From contig CAZKMR010000012.1 in the NCBI GenBank assembly GCA_964553795.1, forward strand, positions 1 to 64,000: DNA of 64,000 nt, read 5' to 3'. The translations under genes and the position numbers were made by a program. The notes below the pieces were generated by a model. That model worked only from the letters and a program-made list of their open reading frames with translations, was not told the origin of the DNA and did no database searches. Shown here one piece after another: positions 33,441 through 41,879 of this stretch. Every line of letters begins with the position of its first letter. Within the stretch, counting starts at the first letter, position 1. Source of the DNA: JADLHS01 sp964553795 (lineage in GTDB: Bacteria > Verrucomicrobiota > Verrucomicrobiia > Limisphaerales > JADLHS01).

Positions 33441-35237
33441 GTGCGCCGTGGCGAACGGAACAACGCTGCGTGGCGGAATGGTTTAACGGCCAGGATTAAT
33501 TGCTGGTTCACCACAAAATATTTCTCCGCGACCCTCCGCGTCCTTTGCGTCTTTGCGTTCCTCGGTCTCGGCTCGCCAGCGACCGCGGCGATCGCGCCTG
33601 ACCGCGCCTTCATTGCGCTGCCTACCGGACAGAAGGACGTTTATCTCGGTTGGCGTTTACTCGGAACAGATTCGGCCGACGTGGCATTCAACGTGTTTCG
33701 CGTTACGGACGGTGGCGCGCCGACGCGGTTGAATCCGCGCCCGTTGAAAGCTTCGACGGATTTTGTGGATCGCGAGGCCGACTTGAGCAAAAGCAATCGC
33801 TGGTTGTTACGCGTGGTGCAGGACGGCAAGGAATTGGAAACGGTGGCGGAAACATCGGTCTCGCGCGCGACCAATTACATCTCGATTCCACTCCAGGGGA
33901 ATTATCCCTTCAGCAAAGTCGGCATCGCCGATCTCGACGGCGACGGCAAACTGGATTTCGTCATCAAACAACCGCAACAGGTCAGCGATCCCGGCGTGTG
34001 GAAAATGAGCGAGGACACTTACAAGATTGAAGCGTATCGGCATGACGGAACTTTCCTGTGGCGCCGCGATCTCGGCTGGAACATTGAGCAGGGCGTGTGG
34101 TGGTCGCCGATGATTGTGGCGGATTTCGATGGCGACGGAAAAGCGGAGGTGGCGTTGAAAACGGCACCGCTCGAACCGATTTATCGCAATGAAGTGGGAC
34201 GCATTCTTGATGGGCCGGAATATCTTTCGATTTGGGATGGGATGACGGGCAAAGACATCGCGCGCGTGGATTGGCCGCCGCGCGGCGACATTGCAGCGTG
34301 GGGTGACAAAGTGGGTAATCGCGCGTCGCGGCATTTGATCGGTCTCGCGAAGTTGGACGGCAAGCGCACAAGCGTTCTGGCGTTGCGCGGCACTTACACG
34401 ACGATGCTCGTGGACGCCTACAATCTCCTGAATGGAGAACTGGAGAAGGTTTGGAGTTGGAACGGTGATAAGGACGCAGTGCCGGTGCGCGGGCAGGGAA
34501 TGCATGGCATGCACGCGGCGGACGTGGATGGCGATGGTCGCGAGGAAGTTATTCTCGGCGCGGCGGTGATTGATGATAACGGCAAGACGCTTTGGAATCT
34601 TGGTATGGGCCATCCGGATGTGTGCTATGTGACGGATGTGATGCCGTCGCGGCCGGGATTGGAGATCGCGTATGGATTTGAAACGGCGCAGGAGAAGAAT
34701 GGGTTTTGTGTCGTGGACGCGAAGACGGGGAAAATCATCTGGGGCTGCGATCATCTGACGACGCACATTCACAGTCAGGGTTTGTTGGCGGACATTGATT
34801 CGACGAATCCCGGGATGGAGTTTTATGGCGGCGAAAAATTCCTGACCAACCGCTGGGTTTACAGCGCAACGACGGGAAAACTTTTGTCGCAGGAAGATTT
34901 CGGCAGTCTCGCGCCCAATCCGGTTTATTGGGACGACAGCTATGTGAAGGCGTATCTCACGCGCGCGGGCGACATTCTGAAATATAAGGGCGCTCAGCTT
35001 GGCAATGTCGAGGGTCGGGTGATCGCGATTGCGGACATACTTGGGGATTGGCGCGAGGAAATTATCACGACGGTGCCGGGTGAACTGCGCATTTACACGA
35101 CGACGATTCCCGCGACGCGGCGGAATGTGTGGCTGATGGAAGATCCGATTTATCGCAATGACGTCGCGCTCGTGGCGATGGGCTATCTCTATCCGCCGCA
35201 ACTCACCAAGCCGCTGACTGCGGAGACGAAGCCTTGA
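33441..35237 (+). CDS. PL11-family rhamnogalacturonan lyase
   Basis: The roughly 598-residue secreted protein has a short basic start and a signal segment (LRVLCVFAFLGLGSPATAA). The PL11 beta-propeller follows: FIALPTGQKDVYLGWRLLG, then calcium-binding loops ADLDGDGKLDFV (near residue 166), VADFDGDGKAEVA (near 229) and AADVDGDGREEV (near 360), and GCDHLTTHIHSQGLLADID. PL11 enzymes (like Bacillus YesW/YesX) cleave rhamnogalacturonan I between rhamnose and galacturonate by beta-elimination. No ATG is in frame; the nearest sensible start is GTG 33441. The coding start lies next to the 151-bp palindrome and in a short intergenic-type repeat (ctttgcgtctttgcgtt), so the start is uncertain. Confidence 0.9.
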   Translation: MRRGERNNAAWRNGLTARINCWFTTKYFSATLRVLCVFAFLGLGSPATAAIAPDRAFIALPTGQKDVYLGWRLLGTDSADVAFNVFRVTDGGAPTRLNPRPLKASTDFVDREADLSKSNRWLLRVVQDGKELETVAETSVSRATNYISIPLQGNYPFSKVGIADLDGDGKLDFVIKQPQQVSDPGVWKMSEDTYKIEAYRHDGTFLWRRDLGWNIEQGVWWSPMIVADFDGDGKAEVALKTAPLEPIYRNEVGRILDGPEYLSIWDGMTGKDIARVDWPPRGDIAAWGDKVGNRASRHLIGLAKLDGKRTSVLALRGTYTTMLVDAYNLLNGELEKVWSWNGDKDAVPVRGQGMHGMHAADVDGDGREEVILGAAVIDDNGKTLWNLGMGHPDVCYVTDVMPSRPGLEIAYGFETAQEKNGFCVVDAKTGKIIWGCDHLTTHIHSQGLLADIDSTNPGMEFYGGEKFLTNRWVYSATTGKLLSQEDFGSLAPNPVYWDDSYVKAYLTRAGDILKYKGAQLGNVEGRVIAIADILGDWREEIITTVPGELRIYTTTIPATRRNVWLMEDPIYRNDVALVAMGYLYPPQLTKPLTAETKP

Positions 35238-35255
35238 TCCAAAGTGCAACTACGA

Positions 35256-36548
35256 ATGGACACGAATTCACACGAATGTGCTGACTTGGGTGAATCGAGC
35301 CGGAGAACTGTAGCCGGACTAAAACGACTTCTCGGTTCGTTTTGCCTGGTGATGTTTGGTGCCACAACGGTAGAAGCAGACGCCACGGAACTGCGCTTTG
35401 CTTTTGGGACAAACGAAGCTTCGCAAGGGTGGACGCGGGTTGCGCGCGATGATCGTTATTCGGAGAAAACTGGTTTCGGTTTGGAGTCCGCCGCCGAGAT
35501 CTTAGTGGGATCAAACTTTGTTTCCAGCGAGCGTCCCTTTCTTTTCGCAACGCGAGTGCCCGAAGGAAACTATGCGGTGACGGTGGAACTTGGCGGAGAG
35601 GTGGATTCGGCGGTAACGCTCAAAGCCGAGGCGCGACGGTTGATGCTCGAACGAGTGGCTGTGCCAGCGGGCGAAACGGTGACTCGCACGTTTGTGGTCA
35701 ATGTGCGGCGACCAGAAATTTCTGGAGGCTCGCGCGTACGGTTGAAGCAGCGCGAACGCGATACGGAAATGGTAACGTGGGACGACAAGCTCACCTTGGA
35801 ATTCAATGGTCGCAATCCCGCCATGCGCCGCCTCAGCATCGTGGCGACTAACGTGCCGACCATTTTCCTGACAGGTGATTCGACCGTGTGCGATCAACCA
35901 CATGAGCCGTGGAATAGTTGGGGACAAATGCTGCCGCGTTTCTTCGGGTCGGGCGTGGCAGTAGCCAACTACGCGCAGTCTGGCGAATCCATCAAAAGCT
36001 CCATCGCGGCGAAGCGGTTCGAGAAGGTGTTCAGTTTGATGCGGACGAATGATTGGTTGTTCGTGCAGTTCGGTCACAACGACATGAAGGACAAAGCGAC
36101 GAATGCGCTGGCGGTTTACAAATCGAATCTGAAACAAATCGTCGCCCAAACTCGTGACCGTGGCGCGACGCCGGTTTTGATCACTTCGATGGAGCGCAAG
36201 ACTGGTGTGATGCGGGACACACTCGGTGATTATCCACAGACCGTTCGCGACGTGGCGCGCGAGGAGGACGCGGCGTTGATTGATCTTCACGCGATGAGCA
36301 AGGTGTTGTATCGCGCACTGGGTAACGAACTGGACGCGGCGTTTCAGGATGGCACGCATCACAATAACTACGGCAGCTATTTGCTCGCGCAATGCGTGGT
36401 TGCGGGCATTCAGGAAAACAAACTCGACCTCGTCCGTTATCTTGCCAAAGATGTCGGCGCATTTGATCCCGCTCATCCGCTGACGCCGACGCGTTTTGAG
36501 ATGGCGGCAAGTCCGGTCGCTTCGGAAGCGAAGCCGGATGGCAATTAA
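35256..36548 (+). CDS. CE12-like rhamnogalacturonan acetylesterase with an N-terminal beta-sandwich
   Basis: The 430-residue protein has a poorly resolved signal (RLLGSFCLVMFGATTVEA). An N-terminal jelly-roll-like domain follows (ELRFAFGTNEASQGWTRV to DDKLTLEFNGRNP). Then there is an SGNH domain: FLTGDSTVCDQPHEPWNSW (Ser near residue 207), QFGHNDMKD (near 273) and DGTHHNNYGSYLLA (catalytic Asp/His near 365). This is the layout of rhamnogalacturonan acetylesterases such as Bacillus YesT. The ATG at 35256 lies inside a 10-bp tandem motif (cacgaat repeats) that is common in intergenic DNA of such genomes, so the N-terminus is unusual. It follows PL11 by 18 bp and precedes GH95 by 13 bp; the genes are probably co-transcribed. 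Confidence 0.87.
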   Translation: MDTNSHECADLGESSRRTVAGLKRLLGSFCLVMFGATTVEADATELRFAFGTNEASQGWTRVARDDRYSEKTGFGLESAAEILVGSNFVSSERPFLFATRVPEGNYAVTVELGGEVDSAVTLKAEARRLMLERVAVPAGETVTRTFVVNVRRPEISGGSRVRLKQRERDTEMVTWDDKLTLEFNGRNPAMRRLSIVATNVPTIFLTGDSTVCDQPHEPWNSWGQMLPRFFGSGVAVANYAQSGESIKSSIAAKRFEKVFSLMRTNDWLFVQFGHNDMKDKATNALAVYKSNLKQIVAQTRDRGATPVLITSMERKTGVMRDTLGDYPQTVRDVAREEDAALIDLHAMSKVLYRALGNELDAAFQDGTHHNNYGSYLLAQCVVAGIQENKLDLVRYLAKDVGAFDPAHPLTPTRFEMAASPVASEAKPDGN

Positions 36549-36561
36549 GGAGTTTGCACGC

Positions 36562-38916
36562 ATGAAACGCTGGAGCATTGGACTGCTGATTGGACTTGCC
36601 TGCCTGAAGGTCGTTGCGACTGATGAGTTGACCATCTGGCAGGCGCAGCCCGCGAAAAATTGGAACGAAGCGACGCCGATTGGCAACGGTCGGCTCGGCG
36701 CGATGATTTTTGGCGGTATCAATTCCGAACGCCTGCAACTCAACGAAGATTCGCTCTGGTCCGGCGCACCGCAGGATGCGGACAATCCCAAGGCACTCGA
36801 AGCGTTGCCGGAGATTCGCCGCTTGTTGTTCGACGGCAAATACGCTGAAGCCCAACAGCTCGCCAATCGCACGTTGATCTGCCAGGGCAAGGGATCGGGT
36901 CACGGGCGCGGCGGGAAGGTCGCTTACGGGAGCTACGAGATGCTTGGCGACTTGAAGCTTAATTTTGCGCACGGAACGAATGCGGCCAATTACAGTCGCG
37001 CCCTGGATTTGAACACCGCCATTGCCACCGTTAGTTACGAAGTGGACGGCGTGAAGTTTGACCGCGAGATGTTTTCCAGTTATCCGGATCAAACGCTCGT
37101 GGTCCGATTGCGGGCGAGCAAGCGAGGGGCGTTGAATTTTCGTGCGACGTTATCGCGACCGGAGGCGGCGGAACTTTCCGTCATCGGCAACGACCAACTC
37201 CTCTTGCATGGTCAACTTTGGAACGGCACGACCAATGCCGGGATGAAATACGCCGCGCGCCTCGCCGTGCTGAGCGAGCCGGGTCGCGTCAAGGCGGACG
37301 GCATTAACGGCTTGCTCATCACGAACGCGACAACGGTGACTTTGTTGCTCACGGCGGCGACGGATTATCAGATGCAATTGCCTGATTGGCGGCAGGGTAA
37401 TCCTGAGCAAATGACCCGCAGTCAGTTGAATGCGGCGATGATGAAACCGTTTCGCCGGTTGCGACAAGCGCACGTGGACGATTACCAAAAACTGTTTCAG
37501 CGCGTCAGTTTTACTTTGGGCACTAACGACACCGCTAAACTTCCGACGGATCAACGCTTGCAAGCGGTGAAGAATGGCGCGTTCGATCCGGCGTTGATCT
37601 CGTTGTATTTTCAATTCGGTCGGTACCTGATGATCAGTTCGTCGCGGCCGGGCGATATGCCGGCGAATTTGCAAGGCATCTGGGCCGACACGGTGCAGCC
37701 GCCGTGGAGTTCGGATTATCACGCGAATATCAATCTCCAGATGATCTATTGGCCGGTGGAAACGGCGAATCTCACGGAATGTTTCGAGCCGTTGGATCGC
37801 TACATTGAATTCCTCACCCAACCGGGCGCAAAGACGGCGAAGGTGCATTACAACGCGCGCGGTTGGACGGTGCACACGTTGGCGAACGCGTGGGGCTTCA
37901 CCGCACCGGGCGAAGTGCCGTCGTGGGGCTTGTCGCCTTCGGCAGGCGCGTGGTTGTCGCAACATTTGTGGGAACACTTCGCGTTTTCGCGCGATACAAA
38001 TTATCTCCGGCGCGTGTTGCCGATTTTGCGCGCATCGGCGGAGTTCAGTTTGGATTGGCTCGTCGAAGATCCGAAAACCGGCAAACTCGTGGCCGGTCCC
38101 GCGACTTCGCCGGAGAACAAATTTACTACTGCCGATGGCCAAACGGCCTCGCTCTGCATGGGGCCGTCCATGGAACAACAAATCATCTGGGACTGTTTCA
38201 ACAATTATCTCGAAGCGACCCGCGTGCTGGGCGTGAAAGAATCAACCGTCGCCGAAGTGGAACAGGCGCTGCCGCGCTTGCTCGGACCGCGCGTCGGCAG
38301 TGACGGGCGGTTGATGGAATGGACCGAGGAATTTGCCGAACCCGAACCCGGCCACCGGCACGTGTCGCATTTGTTTGCGTTGCATCCGGGGCGGCAAATC
38401 TCGCGCAGCGAAACGCCCGGTCTGGCCGACGGCGCGCGGAAAACGTTGGAGAAACGACTCGCCAGTGGCGGCGGCCACACGGGTTGGAGTCGCGCGTGGA
38501 TGATCAATTTCTGGGCGCGCCTGGGTGACGGTGCGAAAGCCGGCGAAAACGTGCAGGCGTTGTTGGCCAAAAGCACACTGCCGAATCTATTCGATACGCA
38601 TCCGCCGTTTCAGATTGATGGCAACTTCGGTGGTGTGGCGGGCATTTGCGAGATGCTGCTGCAAAGTCATGCGGGCGAGATTGAGCTGCTGCCGGCGCTG
38701 CCGAAGGATTGGACGTTCGGGATTATGCGGGGACTACGCGCACGCGGTGGTTACGAAGTAGACGTGGCATGGAAAGATGGGAAATTTCTCGCGGCGACCA
38801 TTCGCAACATCAACGGCGCGAACACCTGCAAAGTCCGGCTTGGCGATAAAATCGTGGACGTGAAATTCAGCAAACGCAAATCGGTGGCTTTCAATGCAGA
38901 CTTCAAAATTAAGTAG
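36562..38916 (+). CDS. GH95 alpha-L-fucosidase-like glycoside hydrolase
   Basis: The 784-residue protein has a signal peptide (MKRWSIGLLIGLACLKVVA). The GH95 N-terminal domain follows (WNEATPIGNGRLGAMIFGG, LNEDSLWSGAP), then an (alpha/alpha)6 barrel. Residues known to act in the characterised family member are visible: ANINLQMIYWPVE (Asn389, Asn391), LMEWTEEF (Glu586) and FQIDGNFGG (Asp686). Characterised GH95 enzymes remove alpha-1,2-L-fucose, and some remove alpha-L-galactose, both of which occur on plant cell-wall polysaccharides. AAGGAG lies nine bases before ATG 36562; the upstream open frame overlaps the CE12 gene. Its stop is one base before the next gene's start. Confidence 0.92.
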   Translation: MKRWSIGLLIGLACLKVVATDELTIWQAQPAKNWNEATPIGNGRLGAMIFGGINSERLQLNEDSLWSGAPQDADNPKALEALPEIRRLLFDGKYAEAQQLANRTLICQGKGSGHGRGGKVAYGSYEMLGDLKLNFAHGTNAANYSRALDLNTAIATVSYEVDGVKFDREMFSSYPDQTLVVRLRASKRGALNFRATLSRPEAAELSVIGNDQLLLHGQLWNGTTNAGMKYAARLAVLSEPGRVKADGINGLLITNATTVTLLLTAATDYQMQLPDWRQGNPEQMTRSQLNAAMMKPFRRLRQAHVDDYQKLFQRVSFTLGTNDTAKLPTDQRLQAVKNGAFDPALISLYFQFGRYLMISSSRPGDMPANLQGIWADTVQPPWSSDYHANINLQMIYWPVETANLTECFEPLDRYIEFLTQPGAKTAKVHYNARGWTVHTLANAWGFTAPGEVPSWGLSPSAGAWLSQHLWEHFAFSRDTNYLRRVLPILRASAEFSLDWLVEDPKTGKLVAGPATSPENKFTTADGQTASLCMGPSMEQQIIWDCFNNYLEATRVLGVKESTVAEVEQALPRLLGPRVGSDGRLMEWTEEFAEPEPGHRHVSHLFALHPGRQISRSETPGLADGARKTLEKRLASGGGHTGWSRAWMINFWARLGDGAKAGENVQALLAKSTLPNLFDTHPPFQIDGNFGGVAGICEMLLQSHAGEIELLPALPKDWTFGIMRGLRARGGYEVDVAWKDGKFLAATIRNINGANTCKVRLGDKIVDVKFSKRKSVAFNADFKIK

Positions 38917-38917
38917 A

Positions 38918-41161
38918 ATGAAACGGGTTCGGAAAAGTTCTCGTCCGAGGTGTGAGTTCGTTCCTTTGCTCCGCGCTCCGATTCATGTGGTGTTTGTCGC
39001 GCTTTTTGCCTGGTTGATCTGTTCAGCGATCACCGCGAATGCTGCGCCGATTGATCGTGAAGCGCTCGTCACGCGACACAATCCCGTCATTCGCACCGTG
39101 GACGTGGACGCGCCGCTCACGGTCGGCAACGGCGGTTTTGCGTTCACTGCGGACATCACTGGACTGCAAACCTTCGCCGAGCATTACCATCGCTGGGGTG
39201 TGCCGACGGAAACGCAGTCGCGCTGGTGTTGGGTAAGTGATCCGAACCCGAACAATTTCACGCTCGCTGATGCGAGTCGTGAGTTTACCAACGCCGCTGG
39301 ACGCGTCATCAGTTTGCCGACGAAACAATCTTCTCCGGCGGGCGATTGGTTGCGCAAAAATCCACGCAGCCATCCGCTGGGACAAATCCTGTTGGACTAC
39401 ACCAAGGCTGACGGCACACCGCTCACGCCTGAAGACATTCAAAAGCCGGAGCAACAATTAGATCTTTGGCGCGGCGTGATCACGAGCCGTTACGAGATTG
39501 AAGGCAAACCGGTGCAAGTGACGACGGTTTGTCATCCGGATTACGATCTGGTCGCGGTGCGAATCGAATCGGAACTCGTGGCGCAGGGAAAACTTGGGGT
39601 GAAGCTGGCGTTTCCGCGCGGACATGACATCGCGACGAAGAACACGCCGGCGCTCGATTGGTCGCAGCCGGAGTCGCATGAAACGGTAATTGATGAGCAG
39701 CGTTTTGATTGGACTCGGTTGCAGCGAAAAGTCGGGATTGCCTCCTATGGGGTCATGGCGAGTTGGAGCGGGGGCGCCCGACTGACGAATTCACAACCGC
39801 ATGAATTCCGGTTGGTGATGAGAACCCCGGCGCGCGGCGAGCGTGGCAACGTCTTGGAGTTCACGGTCGGATTTGGTCAAGCGATGAAGCGCCCGTCGGT
39901 TGCGGACACATTGACAGCGAGCGCAAAACACTGGGAGAATTTCTGGAAGCGCAGCGCGGCGGTGGATTTCTCCGGCAGCACCGATCCACGCGCGAAACAA
40001 ATCGAGGAACGTATCGTCTTGTCGCGTTACTTGATGGCGACGCAGATGGCGGGCGACGTGCCGCCGCAGGAGTCCGGGCTCACGTGCAACACCTGGTATG
40101 GCAAGCATCACACCGAAATGATCTGGTGGCACACGGCGCACTTTGCGTTGTGGGGCAACGACGCATTGCTGGCTAAAAACTTGGAATGGTATCTTTGCGA
40201 ATTGCCGGCCGCCAAAGCGTTGGCCAAAGAACGCGGCCTGCGCGGCGCGCGCTGGGCCAAGATGACGGGGCCGCAGATGCGCGAAAGTCCCGGCGGCAAT
40301 CCGCTCATCGTGTGGAATCAACCGCACATGATTCATCTGGCGGAACTGTTGTATCGGAACAAGCCGTCGCAATACACGCTGAATCGGTATCGCCAACTGG
40401 TGTTGGAAACCGCCGAATGCCTCGCTTCGATGGTTCACTTTGACGAGGCGCGAAAGGTTTACGTGCTGGGGCCGCCGTTGTGGATTGCGCAGGAGATTTA
40501 CGATCAAGGCACGAGTCAGAATCCCTCGTTCGAACTGGCGTATTGGCAATGGGCGTTGGAAACCGCGCAGCAATGGCGGTTGCGACTCAAGATGCCCCGC
40601 GAAGAAAAATGGGATCACATCATCCAACACCTCGCGCCGGTGCCGCAGAAGGACGGCAAATACGTCGCGCTCGAATCGCATCCCGACACGTGGGACAACA
40701 TTGATAGTCGCCACGATCATCCCACGATGCTCGCGCCGCTGGGAATTTTGCCGGGCACGGGTGTGGAGCGCGCCACGATGGAACGCACGCTTGACGCGGT
40801 CCTGAAGGAGTGGGATTGGGAAACAAAAATCTGGGGCTGGGATTATCCGATGATTGCAATGACCGCAGCGCGGTTGGGTCGCCCGGAAACCGCCGTGGAA
40901 ATTCTCCTGCGCGAAGGACCGAACAACAAGTATCTGCCCAACGGCCATTGTCCCCAGCGCAGCGACGAAGCCATGGCGAAAAATCCCAAACCCGGCGCGC
41001 GCAAACGCGAGATCGCCGTTTATCTTCCCGCCAATGGCGCGTTTCTTTCCGCCGTCGCGATGATGGCCGCTGGTTGGGATGGAAACACTAACAACGCACC
41101 CGGTTTTCCGAAGGATGGCAAGTGGCAGGTGCGGGTGGAGGGTGTGAGCCAATTGCCCTGA
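38918..41161 (+). CDS. secreted six-hairpin glycosidase-like protein, family unassigned
   Basis: The 747-residue protein has a signal segment (IHVVFVALFAWLICSAITANA). Residues from about 60 hold a beta-sandwich-like region (PLTVGNGGFAFTADITGLQTF). From about 370 there is a region of paired helices with conserved aromatics and acids: YGKHHTEMIWWHTAHFALW, GARWAKMTGPQMRES, IVWNQPHMIHLAELLYR and WIAQEIYDQGTSQNPSFELA. The shape suggests an (alpha/alpha)6 barrel related to the GH65/GH95 clan, but I cannot place it in a named family. The position at the end of the pectin locus, one base after the GH95 stop, argues for a role in the same pathway. ATG 38918 was chosen over 38894. Confidence 0.7.
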   Translation: MKRVRKSSRPRCEFVPLLRAPIHVVFVALFAWLICSAITANAAPIDREALVTRHNPVIRTVDVDAPLTVGNGGFAFTADITGLQTFAEHYHRWGVPTETQSRWCWVSDPNPNNFTLADASREFTNAAGRVISLPTKQSSPAGDWLRKNPRSHPLGQILLDYTKADGTPLTPEDIQKPEQQLDLWRGVITSRYEIEGKPVQVTTVCHPDYDLVAVRIESELVAQGKLGVKLAFPRGHDIATKNTPALDWSQPESHETVIDEQRFDWTRLQRKVGIASYGVMASWSGGARLTNSQPHEFRLVMRTPARGERGNVLEFTVGFGQAMKRPSVADTLTASAKHWENFWKRSAAVDFSGSTDPRAKQIEERIVLSRYLMATQMAGDVPPQESGLTCNTWYGKHHTEMIWWHTAHFALWGNDALLAKNLEWYLCELPAAKALAKERGLRGARWAKMTGPQMRESPGGNPLIVWNQPHMIHLAELLYRNKPSQYTLNRYRQLVLETAECLASMVHFDEARKVYVLGPPLWIAQEIYDQGTSQNPSFELAYWQWALETAQQWRLRLKMPREEKWDHIIQHLAPVPQKDGKYVALESHPDTWDNIDSRHDHPTMLAPLGILPGTGVERATMERTLDAVLKEWDWETKIWGWDYPMIAMTAARLGRPETAVEILLREGPNNKYLPNGHCPQRSDEAMAKNPKPGARKREIAVYLPANGAFLSAVAMMAAGWDGNTNNAPGFPKDGKWQVRVEGVSQLP

Positions 41162-41252
41162 ACCTTGGATGCTACCGGGTGGTTGCCGGGGCATTTGCTT
41201 TTTCCGTTTATCTTCCCGTCTGCATCAGCCATGCTCTGCGCTGCTTGAATCG

Positions 41253-41807
41253 ATGAAACTTTCGTTGTTATCCATTTTGCTGGGGCTGGGTATGGCGGTG
41301 CCGCAGGTGTATGGGCTGGTGAAGCCAGCGGGTTTTGTGGCCACCGCACGCAAATTTCCGCGGCACGTGCCGACGGGTATTTTCCTTATGCTGCTGGGCA
41401 CGGCGTGGTTCGTCTGGAATGTAAAGATTGAACCGATTGCGGATTTCGCGCCGATGAAGCCCTACATGATGGTGGCGTTTGCGGCGATCGGAATTGGGAC
41501 GTGTATTTTTGTACAAGATTTTCTGGCGGTACGCGGATTGGCGGTGGTGCTGTTGCTATTGGCCAAAGTGATGGTGGATACGGGCCGCCCGCACATTGGG
41601 GAAACGCCGTGGGTGCTGTTGATTCAAGCGTGGGCGTATGTGCTGGTGGTGGCGGGCATCTGGCTGACGATTTCGCCGTGGCGCTTGCGCGATTTCATTC
41701 ATTGGGCGACAGCGACGGAGCAACGGGTGAAGATCGGGAGCGTGATTCGGCTGGCATTTGCACTGTTGATTGTGGTGCTGGGGCTGACAGTGTTTCGGAC
41801 GATGTAA
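41253..41807 (+). CDS. multi-pass membrane protein, unknown function
   Basis: The 184-residue protein has about five hydrophobic helices (LLSILLGLGMAVPQVYGLV, VPTGIFLMLLGTAWFVWNV, YMMVAFAAIGIGTCIFV, GLAVVLLLLAKVMVDTG, AWAYVLVVAGIWLTISPW, VIRLAFALLIVVLGLTVF). There is no recognisable catalytic motif. ATG 41253 follows a 91-bp space after the glycosidase. The TAA stop (41805-41807) lies at the start of a 69-bp palindromic element, so the original C-terminus may have been shortened or extended. Confidence 0.7.
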   Translation: MKLSLLSILLGLGMAVPQVYGLVKPAGFVATARKFPRHVPTGIFLMLLGTAWFVWNVKIEPIADFAPMKPYMMVAFAAIGIGTCIFVQDFLAVRGLAVVLLLLAKVMVDTGRPHIGETPWVLLIQAWAYVLVVAGIWLTISPWRLRDFIHWATATEQRVKIGSVIRLAFALLIVVLGLTVFRTM

Positions 41808-41872
41808 CCGCCGCGGTCACGAGGTGGACGGAGCGTTGCTCTAAACGGGGTTCGCCTCACGTCAGCGGCTAC
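41804..41872. repeat. degenerate copy of the 70-bp palindrome, overlapping a stop codon
   Basis: It starts gtaaccgccgcggtcacgag and ends tcgcctcacgtcagcggcta-c, so the ends pair imperfectly and match the arms of the GH106 insertions. The length is 69 bp. The first bases supply the TAA of the membrane-protein gene, and the end lies 7 bp before the GT9 start. Confidence 0.55.
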
Positions 41873-41879
41873 TAATCAC

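Noticed and set aside
30978..35237. One very long open frame seeming to fuse the GH27 region to PL11.
   Set aside because: It passes through the 33153-33252 Ns and a REP palindrome; frame continuity through Ns has no meaning and PL11 has its own signal peptide.
41501..41875. A 124-codon plus-strand frame overlapping the membrane protein.
   Set aside because: It is a shadow of the 41253-41807 gene in another frame and ends in the palindrome.
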